64,000 nt of DNA. Source: Clostridia bacterium UC5.1-1E11. GTDB lineage: Bacteria > Bacillota > Clostridia > Oscillospirales > Acutalibacteraceae. The notes below the pieces were generated by a model. The model was not told the origin of the DNA. It did no database searches and saw only the letters and a list, made by a program, of their open reading frames with translations. Numbering within the stretch: the stretch's first letter is position 1; each line of letters starts with the position of its first letter. A program made the position numbers and the translations under genes. Location: assembly GCA_001305115.1 (NCBI GenBank), contig BCAA01000004.1:124001-188000 (forward strand), in the 5' to 3' direction. This document shows positions 30,788 to 40,731 of the stretch, one piece after another.

Positions 30788-31600
30788 TTGTTGGATCAGA
30801 AGGCATTTGACCTGATTGTAGAGAAAACGGGCGCTTCGCTCGCGCCGCAGGGATTCCAGCGGGACAAAAACGGTGAGAATGAAACCACCGCGTTGTTTGT
30901 CGGCGAGAGTGTGGCATACAGCGTCTTTTTTGACGAGCAGAAAAAGCAGTTTGAACTGCGGGCCTGCGCAATGACCGAGGATGGTCCGGACGAAAAGTGG
31001 AAGGTCCTTTCCCGCTGGCTGTTTGAGCCGGAAGAGCGGCCGCTCGCGGAGGCGGAGAGTATTGCCAACGATTTTGTGGAAACCATCGAAGGGCCTCGCC
31101 GTGTGGCAGCGGTCCAGACGGCAAAGCGCAAGTCAAAGGGCGGCGAAAACAATGCGGACCCGCTTTTCTTTTTTAACCGCCTTGTGGGAATTTTCCCGGA
31201 ATTGCGCGAGGAGATCACGGAAGAGCGTTCCTGGTATGGGATGGTGCGCGGGGTGACCTTTGCGCGGGAACACGTGTTGCCCAAGATAGAGTCCTTTTTA
31301 AACTCTGCGCGGCCGGAGCAGATGAAACGCCTTTGCGATGTTTTGGGAGATATGTATGTTGCAGGGGACATGGATGTGCGTTCGATTATCACCATCGTTC
31401 TGCTGAACGGGATTCACGACCCGGAGGTTGTGGAACAAAAGATGGTGCCTCAGTTCCGCAAAGAGCTGCAGGAAGCATACCGTGCGGGAAAAAAATATCG
31501 GGGAAAGACCGTAAAACCGGAAAAGAAAAAAGAAAGAAAAGAAATATTCAGCGGAGACGTTAAACGACTTGCGTTGAAGCAGGGAACTCTTATCAGCTAG
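30788..31600 (+). CDS. Conserved-looking protein of unknown function (270 aa)
   Basis: TTG start with AGGAG six to seven bases upstream. The protein is soluble and charged. An N-terminal alpha/beta part (1-95) carries a pattern FFDEQKKQFELRAC, then a mostly helical part, ending in a Lys-rich linker and KRLALKQGTLIS. There is no signal, membrane segment or catalytic motif I recognise. Its position next to the rpmG-secE-nusG-ribosomal operon and its own promoter suggest a housekeeping role; that is inference only. Confidence 0.75.
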   Translation: MLDQKAFDLIVEKTGASLAPQGFQRDKNGENETTALFVGESVAYSVFFDEQKKQFELRACAMTEDGPDEKWKVLSRWLFEPEERPLAEAESIANDFVETIEGPRRVAAVQTAKRKSKGGENNADPLFFFNRLVGIFPELREEITEERSWYGMVRGVTFAREHVLPKIESFLNSARPEQMKRLCDVLGDMYVAGDMDVRSIITIVLLNGIHDPEVVEQKMVPQFRKELQEAYRAGKKYRGKTVKPEKKKERKEIFSGDVKRLALKQGTLIS

Positions 31601-31724
31601 CGGCTGAGAGGGAGGCGCCGTTGCAGTGTCCGTTCATCGAGGCGCTACAACGGCTGTTTATCCCTTGTAATCGGGAAAGTCTAGGGAAATTGCGGCTTTT
31701 TCGCAAGTTTTTCGAAAAATTCCC

Positions 31725-31753
31725 TTGACCGTTGGGCGAGGGTATGGTATAGT
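31725..31753 (+). promoter_or_regulatory. Promoter of rpmG-secE-nusG-rpl operon
   Basis: TTGACC (31725-31730) and TATAGT (31748-31753) are 17 bases apart. A 5' leader of about 130 bases follows before rpmG. Confidence 0.8.
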
Positions 31754-31892
31754 TATCTTACCTCATAAATTGGGGTTCTTTTTTTGTGCCCTTTTTTGAG
31801 GGAGGCTGTGGGCCTGCAACGAACGTGGGTCCGGGGAACTGTGCAACCGCGCAGATCCTTGAAAATTGTTCCGTATAACGGGAGGTGCCGTC

Positions 31893-32042
31893 ATGAGAGT
31901 GAAAATCGTATTAGCCTGCACAGAGTGCAAACAGCGCAACTACAACACTATGAAAAACAAGAAGAATGATCCGGACAGACTTGAGATGAACAAGTACTGC
32001 CGTTTCTGCAGGAAGCACACGCTTCATAAGGAAACGAAGTAA
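31893..32042 (+). CDS. rpmG: 50S ribosomal protein L33
   Basis: A 49-residue protein with the two zinc-binding Cys pairs (ACTEC and YCRFC), i.e. the C+ form of L33. ATG at 31893 follows GGGAGGTG. First gene of the secE-nusG-rplKAJL cluster, as in many Firmicutes. Confidence 0.95.
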   Translation: MRVKIVLACTECKQRNYNTMKNKKNDPDRLEMNKYCRFCRKHTLHKETK

Positions 32043-32062
32043 TCCGGACGGAGGGACAGAAA

Positions 32063-32365
32063 ATGCCAGAAAATACCGAGAAGTCCGTCAAGGACACCGA
32101 AAAGGCCGTTAAGGCTGACAAGCCGGCAAAGACGGAAAAGTCGGACAAGAAGGAAAACGCATTTGTCCGCTTTTTCAAGAACACAGGCAAGTTCCTTCGC
32201 GACGTTAAGAATGAGGTCAAAAAGATTGTGTGGCCAACCCCAAAGTCTGTGTTTAAAAACACAGGCGTTGTCCTGGTGACCATCCTTGTCATCGGTCTGT
32301 TCATCTTTGGGCTGGACACCGTATTTATGAACCTGCTGGGGCTGATTATGAACATCGCCAAGTAG
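32063..32365 (+). CDS. secE: Preprotein translocase subunit SecE
   Basis: The product (100 aa) is the small essential clamp of the SecYEG channel. It has a Lys/Glu-rich N-terminus, the conserved amphipathic helix with EVKKIVWPTPKSV (about 50-62) and one membrane segment (about 68-95). It lies 20 bases after rpmG and 17 before nusG. Confidence 0.96.
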   Translation: MPENTEKSVKDTEKAVKADKPAKTEKSDKKENAFVRFFKNTGKFLRDVKNEVKKIVWPTPKSVFKNTGVVLVTILVIGLFIFGLDTVFMNLLGLIMNIAK

Positions 32366-32382
32366 GAAGCGGAGGAATGGCT

Positions 32383-32904
32383 ATGCCCGAAGAAGGAAAA
32401 TGGTACGTTGTTCATACCTATTCCGGGTATGAAAACAAAGTGGCCTCCAACCTGGAAAAAACCGTTGAAAACCGTCAGTTGCAGGATCTGATTCAGGAGA
32501 TCCGCGTTCCCACCGAGACGGTTACCGAAATTAAGGATAACAAGAAACGCGATGTGGAGCGCAAGATTTTCCCTGGATATGTGCTGGTCAAAATGGTTTT
32601 GACGGACGAGTCCTGGTATGTCGTGCGGAATATCCGCGGATGCACAGGGTTTGTCGGTCCGTCCTCCAAGCCGATCCCGCTCACCAATGAAGAGGTGGCC
32701 AAGCTCGGCGTGGAAAAACGCGAGGTGGAAGTCAACTATGGCGTAGGCGATTCCGTCCAGATCGTCGATGGTCCTTTGGAGGGCTTTGTCGGCACCGTGG
32801 AGGAAGTCGACCTAGAAAAGAACCGCGTCCGTGTTACAGTCAGTATGTTCGGACGGGAAACGCCGGTGGAGCTGGAGCTCGACCAGGCGGAAACAATGGA
32901 ATAA
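32383..32904 (+). CDS. nusG: Transcription termination/antitermination factor NusG
   Basis: The product (173 aa) binds RNA polymerase and ribosomes. The NGN domain has WYVVHTYSGYENKVA and IFPGYVLVKM; the C-terminal KOW domain has GDSVQIVDGPLEGFVGTVEEVD. ATG at 32383 lies seven bases after GGAGG; an ATG at 32377 is too close to it. Confidence 0.97.
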   Translation: MPEEGKWYVVHTYSGYENKVASNLEKTVENRQLQDLIQEIRVPTETVTEIKDNKKRDVERKIFPGYVLVKMVLTDESWYVVRNIRGCTGFVGPSSKPIPLTNEEVAKLGVEKREVEVNYGVGDSVQIVDGPLEGFVGTVEEVDLEKNRVRVTVSMFGRETPVELELDQAETME

Positions 32905-33086
32905 GGACCCGAAGGTCCGGGCCGTTGGGGTTTGCCCAACGTGTCGGCAAGTGAGGTAATATGCGGGCAACCGCTTATTATGAGGGACGAAGTCCCCTGG
33001 GGAGCATAAAAGAACCGCTTCCCCTGTGGGAGGAACGGCTAAAATGCTTGTTCCGCCATTTACCACAAATTTTGGAGGTGCAGAAA
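32905..33086 (+). other. nusG-rplK leader with hairpins
   Basis: GGACC-CGAA-GGTCC and GTTGGG/CCCAAC hairpins follow the nusG stop, but no T-run. It may be an mRNA leader or processing region for L11/L1 control; no known motif recognised. Confidence 0.35.
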
Positions 33087-33512
33087 ATGGCTCAAAAGGT
33101 TACGGGCTTGATTAAGCTCCAGATACCGGCTGGCAAAGCAACGCCGGCGCCGCCTGTTGGACCGGCTCTCGGTCAGCACGGCGTCAACATTATGGCGTTC
33201 ACAAAGGAATTCAATGAGCGCACAAAGGGAGACGCAGGACTGATTATTCCTGTTGTTATCACGGTCTATGCGGACCGTTCGTTTACCTTTATCACAAAGA
33301 CGCCGCCTGCGGCCGTTCTGATCAAGAAGGCCTGCGGAATTGAAACCGCATCGGGCGAGCCGAACAAGAAAAAGGTTGCAAAGATTACCCGTGAGCAGGT
33401 CAAGAAGATTGCCGAACAGAAAATGCCCGACCTCAACGCTGCTACTGTCGAATCTGCTATGAGCATGATCGCTGGCACTGCACGCAGCATGGGCATCGAA
33501 GTCGTAGATTGA
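33087..33512 (+). CDS. rplK: 50S ribosomal protein L11
   Basis: The product (141 aa) has the exact family length. It has the N-terminal [26 protein letters not shown] segment in part ([17 protein letters not shown]) and the RNA-binding C-terminal domain ending [15 protein letters not shown] precedes the ATG at 33087. L11 forms the GTPase-associated stalk base. Confidence 0.98.
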   Translation: MAQKVTGLIKLQIPAGKATPAPPVGPALGQHGVNIMAFTKEFNERTKGDAGLIIPVVITVYADRSFTFITKTPPAAVLIKKACGIETASGEPNKKKVAKITREQVKKIAEQKMPDLNAATVESAMSMIAGTARSMGIEVVD

Positions 33513-33566
33513 TCACCCGGGTGGGAGGAACAAATCCGATTTACCACTCAATAGGGAGGAAAACCA

Positions 33567-34268
33567 ATGAAACACGGTAAAAAATATGTCGACAGCGCAA
33601 AGCAGGTCGACCGTTCCAAGTTCTATGATACGAACGAAGCGTTGGAGCTCTGTGTAAAGACTGCCACCGCAAAGTTCGACGAGACAGTAGAAGTGCACGT
33701 CAAGCTGGGCGTTGACAGCCGTCATGCGGACCAGCAGGTTCGTGGCGCTATCGTTTTGCCGAACGGCACTGGTAAAAAAGTTCGCGTTTTGGCAATCTGC
33801 AAGGGCGACGCTGCAAAAGACGCAGAAGCGGCTGGTGCAGAGTTTGTTGGCGCAGAAGAGATGGTTCAAAAGATCCAGAGCGAGAACTGGATGGACTTTG
33901 ACGTGCTGATCACGACTCCGGATATGATGGGTCTGGTTGGCCGCCTCGGTAAGATCCTCGGTCCCCGCGGTTTGATGCCAAACCCGAAGGCTGGTACCGT
34001 TACGCGTGAGATCGGTAAAGCAATCGCAGATGCAAAGGCTGGTAAGATTGAATACCGTCTTGACAAGACCAACATCATTCACTGCGTCATTGGTAAGGTT
34101 TCCTTCGGCGCACAGAAGCTGGAAGAGAACTTCGATGCGCTCATTGGCGCAATCATTAAGGCGAAGCCGGCTGCTGCTAAGGGTCAGTATATCCGTTCCT
34201 GCGTGGTCGCTACCACGATGGGCCCGGGTGTCAAAATGAACCCGAACAAAGTTGGCACTGCTTCTTGA
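33567..34268 (+). CDS. rplA: 50S ribosomal protein L1
   Basis: The product (233 aa) is the L1-stalk protein. It has [17 protein letters not shown], the conserved [17 protein letters not shown] and the C-terminal [22 protein letters not shown] precedes the ATG. Follows rplK by 54 bases. Confidence 0.98.
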   Translation: MKHGKKYVDSAKQVDRSKFYDTNEALELCVKTATAKFDETVEVHVKLGVDSRHADQQVRGAIVLPNGTGKKVRVLAICKGDAAKDAEAAGAEFVGAEEMVQKIQSENWMDFDVLITTPDMMGLVGRLGKILGPRGLMPNPKAGTVTREIGKAIADAKAGKIEYRLDKTNIIHCVIGKVSFGAQKLEENFDALIGAIIKAKPAAAKGQYIRSCVVATTMGPGVKMNPNKVGTAS

Positions 34269-34289
34269 CAAGGGCTTGTCCCTGTGTTA

Positions 34290-34477
34290 AGATAAATACT
34301 GCTTCCTGTAATATGGAGAGCAGATTCGTTGCTGTTCTTTATTCAAAGACAGCAGGCGCATTGCGTAATGGGGTTTCCCAGCCTGCCGAGGATAGAGCCG
34401 CAGAACATGTTTTGCTGTGTTAAACAGCGTGAGAATGTGTTTTACGCCCTTCCCGGTTTGGGAAGGGCTTTTTCTTT
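34290..34477 (+). promoter_or_regulatory. Ribosomal protein L10 leader with terminator
   Basis: A structured leader between rplA and rplJ contains the conserved-type CCTGCCGAGGAT and ends in a terminator (GCCCTTCCC / GGGAAGGGC at 34446-34468, then TTTTTCTTT). This is the arrangement of the L10 leader, where L10(L12)4 binding represses rplJL. The assignment rests on position and the GCCGAGG element. Confidence 0.8.
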
Positions 34478-34524
34478 GCTCCGTCCCCATGGGAATGTTA
34501 TTTTGGTTACGGAGGTGAATCCAT

Positions 34525-35058
34525 TTGCCAAGCGAGAAGGTATTGGAACAAAAGAAGCAAGTTGTTGCAGAACTTTCTGAGAGCCTGAAGGGCGCTTGTA
34601 TTGGCGTAATCGTCGACTACAAGGGTATCACTGTCGCAGAAGACACGAAGCTTCGTAAGCAGCTGCGTGAGACTGGCGAATATAAGGTTGTCAAGAATAC
34701 GCTGCTGAAGTTGGCCTTGAAGGATGCTGGAATTGAAGGTCTGGACTCCGTTCTGGAGGGAACGACTGCAATTGCCATCAGCAAGGACGACTACACCGGC
34801 AGTGCGAAAGCTCTGTGCGACTTTGCGGATAAGAGTAAGACGTTTGAAATCAAGGCCGGCTTCGTTGACGGAAAGGTCATCGATGCAGCGGGTGTTAAGA
34901 ACCTGGCAAAGCTCCCGTCCAAGGAAGTTTTGGTTGCGCAGGCTCTGTCCGGCTTGAATGCACCGATCACGGGCTTCGTCACCGTGTTGAATGGTACGAT
35001 GAAGGGCTTGGTTGTTGCGTTGAATGCAATCGCGGAGAAACAGGCTGCGAATGCATAA
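34525..35058 (+). CDS. rplJ: 50S ribosomal protein L10
   Basis: The product (177 aa) anchors the L7/L12 dimers on the ribosome. It has VVDYKGITVAEDTKLRKQLRE and YKVVKNTLLKLAL. It starts with TTG at 34525, eight bases after GGAGGT. Under the L10 leader. Confidence 0.97.
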   Translation: MPSEKVLEQKKQVVAELSESLKGACIGVIVDYKGITVAEDTKLRKQLRETGEYKVVKNTLLKLALKDAGIEGLDSVLEGTTAIAISKDDYTGSAKALCDFADKSKTFEIKAGFVDGKVIDAAGVKNLAKLPSKEVLVAQALSGLNAPITGFVTVLNGTMKGLVVALNAIAEKQAANA

Positions 35059-35130
35059 TTGTTTTTATTGGTCCAGCGCCATGTGGGCGTAAACAAATGA
35101 TTATGAATAAAAAATAGTGGAGGTATTATC

Positions 35131-35508
35131 ATGTCTGATAAAGTTGTTAAGCTGATCGAAGATGTTAAGGCACTCACCGTTTTGGAGCTCTCCGAGCTCG
35201 TTAAGGCTCTCGAAGAGGAGTTCGGCGTTTCCGCTGCTGCTCCGGTTGCTGTTGCTGCTGCTCCGGTTGCTGGCGCTGCTCCGGCTGCTGAAGAGAAGAC
35301 CGAGTTTGACGTCGTGCTGAAGAGCGCTGGCGGCAACAAGATCGCTGTCATTAAGGTTGTCCGTGAGATCACTGGCTTGGGCCTGAAGGAAGCTAAGGAA
35401 GTTGTTGACAACGCTCCGAAGGCTGTTAAGGAAGGCGTTTCCAAGGATGACGCTGACGCAATCAGCAAGAAGCTCACCGAGGCTGGCGCAGAAGTCGAAG
35501 TTAAGTAA
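35131..35508 (+). CDS. rplL: 50S ribosomal protein L7/L12
   Basis: The product (125 aa) has an N-terminal dimerisation domain, an Ala-rich hinge (about 35-55) and the C-terminal factor-binding domain with [31 protein letters not shown]. Codon use is strongly biased. A strong terminator follows and no rpoB lies next to it. Confidence 0.98.
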   Translation: MSDKVVKLIEDVKALTVLELSELVKALEEEFGVSAAAPVAVAAAPVAGAAPAAEEKTEFDVVLKSAGGNKIAVIKVVREITGLGLKEAKEVVDNAPKAVKEGVSKDDADAISKKLTEAGAEVEVK

Positions 35509-35525
35509 TTTAACAAAAGAATGTA

Positions 35526-35563
35526 AAACCGCTTGTGGAACTTTCCACAGGCGGTTTTTTTAT
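35526..35563 (+). terminator. Terminator after rplL
   Basis: AAACCGCTTGTGGAA and TTCCACAGGCGGTTT form a stem followed by TTTTTATT. Confidence 0.9.
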
Positions 35564-35921
35564 TAGTTTCAAAAAATCCTAGTTCTGTCGATGGTAATGC
35601 CCCACAAAAAGTTTTTTCTTCGAGTATCAAGTGAACGGGAGGCAACCAACAGTCTTTCGTAAACGGCAGATTGCGTGCCAACACTTTTAGGCGTGGGCTT
35701 GTACCATTGGGGCCTTGTCGCATCTGAAAATCACCTGTTTTGCTGCTGAGGGCCTATTGTATCAAGTACTGTCAAAAGTATACAATAGAATAAAAAGGTT
35801 TTAGCGAAATAAAGACGATAGGCCTTCTTACACCCCTATAGGCGAAATTGCCCAACATGTACATACGATTCTTGTCATAGTAAATGCTCCGGGATTTCCC
35901 TCCCCATAGTTCTTTATAGAA
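35564..35921. other. Gap between rplL and the zinc-ribbon gene
   Basis: No gene is supported on either strand and no repeats are seen, apart from the terminator that begins at 35922. Confidence 0.4.
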
Positions 35922-35959
35922 AAAGCCGCTCTTTTGCTGCTTCGCAAAAGAGCGGCTTT
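35922..35959 (-). terminator. Strong terminator of the zinc-ribbon gene
   Basis: A perfect 16-bp stem (AAAGCCGCTCTTTTGC and complement) with a 6-base loop; the minus-strand side continues into TTTTTC. Confidence 0.85.
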
Positions 35960-36015
35960 GAAAGGTATGTTTGGGTTTCAATCATCTATCTGCTCGACCT
36001 ACATGATGTAAAAAA

Positions 36016-36497
36016 TTAAAATGCTGTCAGGAAGATGGCAAAGAAATAGATTACTTCTACAATCAAACCGACGATTGTACCAATCAGGTTACAAACGAAC
36101 GCATTTTTGAGCTTCTTTTCCTGCCTTCGGGTGTGAACTCATTTTTGGCAGTAAGTGTAAAAACAAGGCCCACAATTCCGAGCGGAAGGCAGCAGCAAAT
36201 CAAGTTGATGATCGACCAAACCAACAGCACAGTTGGATTCGTCTGTATTCCACCACCATTGGGAGATGGCTGGTAAGGCGTATAACCAGGCTGCTGCGGG
36301 GGCGCCTGATAACTATCATACCCCTGTGGGGGGACGCTGTTATTTGGTTGCTGTGGGTTGTAAGCCGGTTGTGCATGGAACTCCGCCTGGGTAGCATTAT
36401 TGGCGCCGTCATTCTGCTCGGTCAAGTTATAAGAGCATTCTGGGCAAAATTTTGCACCATCTGGCACATTGCTGCCGCATTTTGGACACGTACTCAT
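36016..36497 (-). CDS. Zinc-ribbon membrane protein, frameshifted in this sequence
   Basis: Order: a double zinc ribbon at the N-terminus (CPKCGSNVPDGAKFCPEC, 4-21), a linker rich in Pro, Gln, Asn and Tyr (about 25-80), a membrane segment (NPTVLLVWSIINLICCCLPLG...), then as read a stop at 36084. In a second frame the minus strand continues KKLKNAFVCNLIGTIVGLIV and ends at 36016, a second membrane segment typical of the family. One extra base in the CC at 36124-36125 joins both (about 160 aa). It is a common Clostridia family with unknown function. ATG at 36497; an upstream ATG has no RBS. Confidence 0.8.
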
Positions 36498-36851
36498 GTT
36501 CTTTTCCTCCTGCAATAAATATAATGTTGTTTAAAATAATACCTGAATCAAAACTTGTGTACAAAGATTCATCCAATTTAGAACAGGCTCTTCTTCAAAA
36601 TTCTTAAATTTGGAGAGATAACAAAACCACATTCTTTCCCAAAAGGGATGTAATCCCCTTTTCTACTGGCAAAAGAGTTTAATCCACGAAATAAAAATCC
36701 GATACTTCGTTAGTCCCTTGGCCTTTTATGAAAGACAGCTTATCCAATACTTATGCTACTTCTGTGAGGGAAATGTGAATTGGATGGGATTTTCCTTTGA
36801 ATAGCTCAACATACGGTCCTTATTCCGCTCAGTCTCAGAAAAATCTATCTT
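36498..36851. other. Gap between two minus-strand genes
   Basis: AT-rich; contains no supported frame, hairpin with T-run or repeat. Presumably holds the promoter of the zinc-ribbon gene. Confidence 0.35.
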
Positions 36852-37259
36852 TCAGGGTGCCAAAAGAGAAAAGGGAAATACCGGAATATTCCGTAAAACC
36901 CAAAAGAGAAGGACCAAAAGCATAATACCATTATAAGCCGATAGGCCTATCTGGAAAAAAGGAAGTGGGTCCTTTCGGAATACAAAGCGAATATATTGCT
37001 TAATAAGATAATAAGCGACAAAAGGAAAAGCCAACAGAAAAAAGGCATTGTAGTGAAGCGCGGCCAAAAAATCTCCATGTACCATTGAAAATAATGCGCG
37101 CCCGGCTCCACATCCTGGACAGTAAAACCCCGTCCATTGATAAAAAACACAGACAAAAGGACTTCCATATCGATAGAGATAGAACAATCCTCCCAAAGCA
37201 AGCAGGGGAGCACCAATTCCTACAAGTATCCGCAACCAACGGGAACGACTGAATTTCAT
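36852..37259 (-). CDS. DUF2752 membrane protein
   Basis: The product (135 aa) has the DUF2752 hallmark FYCPGCGAGRALFSMVHGDF (residues about 45-64) with two Cys. It has four hydrophobic segments (about 10-29, 66-85, 105-122 and the C-terminal end). The biochemical role of the family is not known; the CPGCG pair suggests metal or redox chemistry. RBS GGGAG. Transcribed alone on the minus strand. Confidence 0.88.
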   Translation of the reverse strand: MKFSRSRWLRILVGIGAPLLALGGLFYLYRYGSPFVCVFYQWTGFYCPGCGAGRALFSMVHGDFLAALHYNAFFLLAFPFVAYYLIKQYIRFVFRKDPLPFFQIGLSAYNGIMLLVLLFWVLRNIPVFPFSLLAP

Positions 37260-37403
37260 AAAGCATGCTCCCTATCAGTCAAGAAATGTTTCTCATTAAA
37301 TATATCATTTCTGACACAGAATGTCAAATATATCCCAAACTATTTAGGATTCTATCACAAATATTGGTTATTATAGGGAAAGACGGAAAACAATGGAAAA
37401 CAG

Positions 37404-38755
37404 TTACATCCGGCGATATTTTTTAACCTTACGAAGATTTTTCTTTTTGCGGTTGTAGATCAAAGCGAGGATGAAATAGACCAACAACAGGAAAAGAATG
37501 ATCCCTGCGATGACAAGGAACCAGGTAGAAGTAAAGATCGATTTTACAGTGTCAGCTGAGTGTAAAAGTTCGCTGCGTTCTACGGATTCCGCGGCCACCA
37601 GGTCCACCGTGGCGAGATTCTGTCCCGCGTAACTCAGCGTGGCGGTGCCAATCTTTTGGCCCTTTTTCACTGGCGCCTCAATTTCTTCCGGCACATGTTT
37701 GGTCAAGATGATGCTGGAGACGTCTACGCTGTCCGGCATGATTGTAGAATAATTTTTTGCAGGGACCAGCAAGATCTTATCTTTATTCCAGGCATACTTG
37801 AGGGTGATCTCTCCCACCGCATCCTCACTGTTTAAGACATCTTTCATGCTCAGGTTGTTGAATGCCCATTCGTAGAGATTCTTCGAATCAATCATTTCAC
37901 CCCGTGTGGTGATTTTATTGCCGTTTTCATCCACACTCGGCGAACCGAGTGCAATGCACAGATAGCTGTAGCCGCCTCTGGTGGCTGTAGAAACCAGGCA
38001 GTAACCCGCTTGGTCATGGGAACCGGTTTTGATTCCGCGCGCGTAGCGGTAATAAAGGTCCGGGTCCAGGTTCGGGTCAATCAAACGGTTTGTCGTGACC
38101 AATGTACGCTGCTGGCCGGCCTCAGGGCCGCCTACAGGGGTATACGTATAACGTGTTTGGTCACAAATATCGGTAAAATGTGGCAGGGACATCGCGTATT
38201 TGGTGATGAGGTAGAGATCATGTGCGGTTGTGTAATGTTCATCATCGTGCAGGCCGTGTGGATTTGTGAAGTGGGTGTCCTGACAACCGAGTTCCTGCGC
38301 CTTTTCATTCATCAGTTCCACAAAGGCGTTGGAATCACCATTGCCGATATAATCGGCTAATACTAAGGCGGCATCGTTGCCGGAAGGCACCATCATGCAG
38401 TTCAGCAGCTGCATAACCGTAAGGACATCGTTTTCTTTGATGCCAGAGAGAGAGCTGCCCGTTCCCAACAACTGATCGACTACCTCCTTTGTCACCGTGA
38501 CCTGCGTGTTATCCAGGTCCTGAATCTGCTCGCTGACAACAATGAAGGTCATAATTTTTGTGGTAGAAGCTGGTTCCCGCCTGGCCGTTGCGTTCTTTTC
38601 ATAGACAATCGTATCCGTGTCCAGGTTTACCAACTCAATTGCGGCGGAATAGGTTTCAAAATCGATGTTAAAAGTTGCAGCGCCTGCTTGGGCTGCGGGA
38701 AGCATACAGCACAGCACCAAAAAGAAACACAGAATAGGAAAGAGCTTTTTTTCAT
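37404..38755 (-). CDS. dacF: D-alanyl-D-alanine carboxypeptidase (DacF/PBP5 type), frameshifted in the signal peptide
   Basis: This is a secreted, membrane-anchored class C penicillin-binding protein that trims the terminal D-Ala of peptidoglycan. Active-site motifs are in order: STTK (PASTTKIMT), SGN (MVPSGNDAA) and KTG (RGIKTGSHDQAG). A PBP5 C-terminal beta domain follows, with one membrane helix (FLVIAGIILFLLLVYFILAL) near the end. As read, the ATG at 38755 with its RBS (GGAGG) is out of frame. One extra A in the A7 run (T7 at 38746-38752) gives MKKKLFPILCFFLVLCC..., a perfect signal peptide. Otherwise the frame would have to start without an RBS near 38720. Confidence 0.93.
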
Positions 38756-38941
38756 GGAACTTTTGCCTCCAATGTGATATGATTATAAAATATATAGTAT
38801 GGTCGTTCAGGACAAATTCATCTTGGTATTGCGTTTCAAATAGCCTAATAAAAAGTATACCAGCTATTGGGCAAAAGATAAAGGCTGATACAAAAATCTT
38901 TACAATTAGCCATTCGGCAGTTGACTAAGGAGGGACACTCT

Positions 38942-39603
38942 TTGCTTTATATCACAGGAAATATGCACGGGGAGATGGCGCGCTTTGAGGACTCCCGCTT
39001 GCGCAAGCTGAAAAAGGGCGATACGTTGATCGTCTGTGGAGATTTTGGCTTTCTCTGGGACGGCGGGCCAAAGGAAGAAAAAAATCTCAAAAAGCTTGGA
39101 AGTAAAAAATATCAGATTCTGTTTGTGGATGGCACCCATGAGAATTTCGACTTATTAGACTCATATCCGATTTCAGATTGGAACGGCGGGAAGGTTCAGC
39201 AAATCAGCGGGAATCTTTATCATCTGATGCGTGGCCAGGTGTATACGCTTGAAGGGAAAAAATCTTTACCTTTGGCGGAGGAGAGAGCACGGAAAAGCAG
39301 ATGTATATAGACGCCGGTAAGTGGTGGGAACGTGAGATGCCCAATCTGAGTGAAATGCGCACGGCCGTCGATCAGCTGCGCGCCAATGAATTTCAGGTGG
39401 ATTACATTCTAACGCATGAGCCGGCGCCGGGCATGCCAGCACATAAAGTCAATCCCAAGGACAGTACGAATCAGTTGGATGCCTTCTTTGATGAGTTGGT
39501 CAAGCGGGTGACCTATGATCGGTGGTTTTTTGGTTCGCTCCACATCGACCGAAAGATCACTGCAAAAACATACGCTGTCTTTAACGAGGTTGTACCGCTA
39601 TGA
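38942..39603 (+). CDS. Calcineurin-like metallophosphoesterase, frameshifted in this sequence
   Basis: The TTG at 38942 follows AAGGAGG. Two frames (to 39310 and from 39301) join if one A is added to the A6 run at 39257-39262. This restores [19 protein letters not shown] and a protein of about 220 aa. Metal motifs seen: [24 protein letters not shown] and ILTHEP. The first motif reads ITGNMHGE where relatives have ITGDTHGD, so two likely metal-side residues (Asp to Asn, Asp to Glu) differ. The stop overlaps the start of sbcD (ATGA). Confidence 0.82.
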
Positions 39604-40731
39604 AAATTTTACATACCTCCGACTGGCATTTGGGGAAGATGCTGTATGGGCGTTCTCTCTTAGAAGATCAGTCGTACTTTATCAACCGGGTGTTTCTGCC
39701 CCTTATGGAGCAGGAACACCCCGATTTGATTCTTCTGGCAGGGGACGTTTTTTGACCGGCAGATTGCGCCCGTAGAGGCAATCCGGTTGTTTGACCATTT
39801 TGTGGAGGAGACCCACCGCCTTGGCATTCCGCTGGCGGCAATCAGCGGCAACCATGATGGGGCCGATCGAATGGCGCTGGGAACGCCTTTGCTGCGTCAA
39901 AGCGGGGTGACCATTGCAACCAAGCTGGAAGATGTCTTTCAACCGCTTTTGCTTCCGGAGAACGTGCATTGTTATCTATTGCCGTATTTTGAGCCCCAAC
40001 AAGTGCGCCAGCTTTTGGGCAGAGAGGTACGGGGCTTTCAGGAAGCCTACCGGGCGGTATTGGATCGTGTGCGCGAACAGCTTATCCCCGGGGCGGTCAA
40101 CCTATTGGTTGCGCACTGTTTTGTGATGGGAGGGGAGACCTCTGCCTCGGAAAGCCCCACCTTTGTCGGCGGAAGCTCGGAGGTCCATCCGGCATGTTTT
40201 GACGGTTTTTCCTATGTAGCATTGGGGCATTTACACCGTCCTCAGAAGGCGGGAACGAATGGACGTTATGCAGGGTCCCCGCTCAAGTATTCTTTTGACG
40301 AATCCATGCATCGAAAATCCGTTACATTGGTCACTTTGGAGGATGGACAGGTACAGACGGAATGCATCCCTGTGCAGCCGATGCGTGATTTGCGAACCAT
40401 CTCCGGGACCATGGAAGAACTTTTGGAACTGGGAAAGCATACGCCGAGTGAGGACTATCTCTATGTGGAATTGCTGGACGAATCTCCGGTGTACATGCCG
40501 ATGGACCGGCTGCGCCCCTATTTTCCCAATCTATTGGGCATTAACTCGCAATGGCTTTCTCGTGTGGGAACTGGAGAAAACGCCGCCCTGCGAGAGCAAC
40601 TTTTACATCGAAAGACAGACGATACAGCGATCTTTGAAGCATTTTTACAACAAATATGTGGAGCCGAAGTGGACGCGGCGGATCGAAATTTATTTTTACA
40701 GGCGATGCGTGGAGAGGGGGCGGACGTATGA
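39600..40731 (+). CDS. sbcD: Exonuclease subunit SbcD (Mre11-like), frameshifted in this sequence
   Basis: SbcD is the nuclease of the SbcCD complex that cleaves DNA hairpins and blocked ends. The N-terminus [13 protein letters not shown]..., LAGDVF, SGNHDG, LVAHC and ALGHLHRPQ are the phosphoesterase motifs. As read the frame stops after LAGDVF; here the T6 run at 39748-39753 has one T too many (T5 gives [20 protein letters not shown]). This is the only clear insertion among the shifts in the window. Corrected length about 377 aa. It overlaps both neighbours by 4 bases. Confidence 0.92.
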
